Origin: JANXLS01 sp038227045
GTDB taxonomy: Bacteria; Planctomycetota; SZUA-567; H5-PLA8
NCBI GenBank assembly: GCA_038227045.1
Contig: JBBRQD010000196.1
Coordinates: 1-7,190, forward strand
Reading direction: 5' to 3'
Length of the DNA: 7,190 nucleotides
Shown here: one piece after another, positions 5,692 through 7,190 of the stretch
How positions within the stretch are numbered: the stretch's first letter is position 1
Layout: each line of letters begins with the position of its first letter
The notes under the pieces: model-generated
Told to the model about the DNA's origin: nothing
The model's database searches: none
Seen by the model: the letters and a program-made list of their open reading frames with translations, nothing else
Translations under genes and position numbers: made by a program

Positions 5692-7038
5692 ATGAACAAA
5701 CCATTTCAAATTTCTCGCCGTTCGTTTCTCCAGCACTGCACGGCGATCGCCGGTGCGACGGGGTTGCCGCTGTGGTTCGTGCAGCGCGAACTGCAGGCCG
5801 ATGAGCCGGCCAAGCGTCCCATCGGTCCGAATGATCGCCCTCGCATTGCCCTCATCGGTTGCGGCGGAATGGGACAGGGGGATGCGCAGAACGCGACCCG
5901 CTTCGGTGACATCGTCGCCGTGTGCGATGTGGATCAGTCGCATGTGGATTCTGCCGTGAAAAAATTCACGAAAGACGGCAAGTCACCGGCGAGCTATACG
6001 GATTTCCGCAAACTTCTGGAAAACAAAGATGTTGACGCCGTGATCCAGGCCACACCCGATCACTGGCACACACTGATCAACATCGCTGCGGCAAAAGCGG
6101 GCAGGGACGTGTACGGCGAAAAACCACTCACGCTCACGATTGACGAGGGCCAGCACGTCATCAAGGCCGTGCGCGATAACAAAATCGTTTTCCAAACCGG
6201 TACTCAACAGCGCAGCGGCATACGATTCCGCCTCGTTTGCGAACTCGTCCGAAACGGGCGTATCGGAACGCTGAAGGAAGTCCAGGTCGTCGTCCCCGCC
6301 GGCTTTCGCGGCGGACCGTTCAAGAGTGTGCCCGTTCCCAAAGAGTTCAACTACGATTTCTGGCTCGGCCAGGCACCGCAAGCGGAGTACTTCAGCGAGC
6401 GGTGCCACCAGAAATTCCGCTGGTGGTATGATTATGCCGGCGGGCCGGTAACCGATTGGGGCGCGCACCACAACGACATCGCGCGCTGGGGCATTGGACA
6501 AGAGGGGCCGACGAACATCGAAGCGAAGGTTGTCACGCCGCCGAATCCCGGCGGCTACACGACACCGAGTGAATTCGAGGCGACGCTCTTGTGGGCCAAC
6601 GGTATCCGCCAGACCGTCAAGACCACCTTGGACGAAGAGTTTACTGGCGCTGTCAAAAACAAAGGGGGCCAGCGCAACGGCATCAAATTCATCGGCACGG
6701 AAGGCTGGATGTGGGTCAATCGCGACGAGCACACTGCCAGCGACAAGCAACTGCTCAAAACACCGCTGCCCGACAACGCCGTTCGCTTTCCAGTGAGCAA
6801 CGACCACATGGGCAATTTTGTCGACTGTCTCCGCTCGCGCAAAGATCCTGTCGCCAACGTCGAAACAGCCCACCGCTCCGCCTGCATTGGTCATTTGATC
6901 ATTATCGCTCTGCGCACCGGCCTTAAATTGCAATGGGATCCCGAAAAGGAAATCTTCAAAGGCGAAGGCGCAGCGGACGCGAACAAACATCTCGCTCGCG
7001 AAATGCGCAAGCCCTACGACTACAGCTTTGCCGGATAA
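5692..7038 (+). CDS. Tat-exported Gfo/Idh/MocA-family oxidoreductase
   Basis: The protein has 448 residues from the ATG at 5692. SRRSFLQ (8-14), followed by a hydrophobic stretch and ending near LQADE, is a twin-arginine signal, so the enzyme is exported folded, presumably with bound NAD(P). The Rossmann fold starts at 50 (RPRIALIGCGGMGQGD, with GxGGxG at 56-61), and Asp79 ends strand 2 (VAVCD). TPDHWH (121-126) and GEKPLTLT (142-149) follow; Lys144 of the EKP motif is the usual catalytic or substrate-binding lysine. The C-terminal domain includes WWYDYAGGPVTDWGAHHNDIARW (244-266), whose His and Asp are typical of the secreted planctomycete/verrucomicrobial branch. Relatives act on sugars, inositols or glycosides by NAD-dependent redox steps; the substrate is not evident here. 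The frame stays open upstream to a TTG at 5623, but the Tat motif then sits too far inside. A weak GGAAA (5680-5684) supports the ATG. Length is normal and the gene looks intact, ending 13 bp before an IS66 element. Confidence 0.93.
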   Translation: MNKPFQISRRSFLQHCTAIAGATGLPLWFVQRELQADEPAKRPIGPNDRPRIALIGCGGMGQGDAQNATRFGDIVAVCDVDQSHVDSAVKKFTKDGKSPASYTDFRKLLENKDVDAVIQATPDHWHTLINIAAAKAGRDVYGEKPLTLTIDEGQHVIKAVRDNKIVFQTGTQQRSGIRFRLVCELVRNGRIGTLKEVQVVVPAGFRGGPFKSVPVPKEFNYDFWLGQAPQAEYFSERCHQKFRWWYDYAGGPVTDWGAHHNDIARWGIGQEGPTNIEAKVVTPPNPGGYTTPSEFEATLLWANGIRQTVKTTLDEEFTGAVKNKGGQRNGIKFIGTEGWMWVNRDEHTASDKQLLKTPLPDNAVRFPVSNDHMGNFVDCLRSRKDPVANVETAHRSACIGHLIIIALRTGLKLQWDPEKEIFKGEGAADANKHLAREMRKPYDYSFAG

Positions 7039-7051
7039 TGCCAAATCAAGG

Positions 7052-7075
7052 GTAAGCGTTCGACCAACCCCGTCC
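7052..7075. repeat. Probable terminal inverted repeat of the IS66 element
   Basis: It starts GTAAGCGTTCGACC and is followed by a C-rich stretch. The outer boundary at 7052 follows from the family's GTAA end. The inner boundary is a guess because the matching left repeat is outside the window. Confidence 0.5.
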
Positions 7076-7085
7076 CGCGATTTTC

Positions 7086-7190
7086 TCACGAGGAGGGGTA
7101 TTGCCTGGTTGTCCAGCGGTGGGGCAGCAGTGCGTCGATCTGACTGGCGGGATGGGTGGCGACTCGCACCAGGACGTCGCGCAGATAGTC
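7086..7190 (-). CDS. IS66-family transposase (TnpC), C-terminal 34 residues, truncated by the window edge
   Basis: On the minus strand the frame is open from 7190 to the TGA at 7088-7086. It starts DYLRDVLVRVATHPASQ and goes on IDALLPHRW before a short tail. 'YLRDVLxRxxxHPxxxIxxLLPHRW' is the well-known C-terminal signature of IS66 transposases (the IS66_C region), which carry out DDE-type cut-and-paste or copy-type transposition. The catalytic core lies outside the window, so whether the gene is intact cannot be judged. It converges on the Gfo/Idh/MocA gene, with 47 bp between the two stop codons. Confidence 0.9.
   Translation of the reverse strand, partial: DYLRDVLVRVATHPASQIDALLPHRWTTRQYPSS

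Larger units (their letters stand above)
7052..7190 (-). mobile_element. IS66-family insertion sequence, right end (continues beyond the window)
   Basis: The end is defined by GTAAGCG starting at 7052; IS66-family elements characteristically end in 5'-GTAA. The transposase C-terminus reads inward on the opposite strand, with its stop 34 bases from this end, which is a normal distance. IS66 elements duplicate 8 bp of target, so AATCAAGG (7044-7051) is the predicted duplication; the other copy would lie beyond the window. The body of the element, with its accessory tnpA and tnpB genes if present, is not visible. Confidence 0.8.

Noticed and set aside
5983..7089. Long open frame (368 codons) on the minus strand across the oxidoreductase gene
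   Set aside because: Its translation shows no recognisable motif and mirrors the codon pattern of the clear + strand gene; it is a GC-rich antisense shadow.
1..7190. CRISPR arrays, tRNA or rRNA genes, riboswitches
   Set aside because: No regularly spaced repeats, cloverleaf-like segments or conserved RNA motifs were seen, and the gene gaps are too short for rRNA.

Overview
The window looks like a chromosomal segment of a GC-rich bacterium of the Planctomycetes-Verrucomicrobia-Chlamydiae superphylum, most likely Verrucomicrobia. This is inferred from gene content: a laminin-G-like (LamG) module of the kind found in DUF1549/DUF1553 proteins, a PQQ-type beta-propeller opening with 'WTEFRGPTGQG', a Tat-exported Gfo/Idh/MocA oxidoreductase and a BD-FAE-type esterase. 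Such families are strongly expanded in that group. Most starts have recognisable Shine-Dalgarno sites.

Layout: positions 1-129 hold the last 42 codons of what is probably a DDE transposase (+ strand, running in from the left), followed by a strong hairpin plus T-tract terminator (167-212). Five complete genes follow on the + strand: a membrane-anchored zinc-ribbon/LamG protein (246-2348), an exported alpha/beta hydrolase (2402-3385), an exported PQQ-like beta-propeller (3455-4729), a small exported metzincin-type zinc protease (4856-5557) and a Tat-dependent Gfo/Idh/MocA oxidoreductase (5692-7038). Only 13 bases after the last stop, an IS66-family element begins at 7052. Its transposase lies on the - strand and leaves the window at 7190.

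The gene gaps are 53, 69, 126 and 134 bp. The first three genes could share a transcript; the last two may have their own promoters, but no convincing promoter was seen. No gene-free stretch exceeds 300 bp. All five proteins carry an export signal or a membrane anchor, so the block encodes cell-envelope or periplasmic functions. An esterase, a sugar-type oxidoreductase and a propeller fit processing of carbohydrate or ester substrates outside the cytoplasm, but no substrate can be read from the sequence. The arrangement is not a recognisable named system. The most interesting parts are the mosaic first protein, the unassigned small protease with a substituted zinc motif, and the transposase sequences on both sides.
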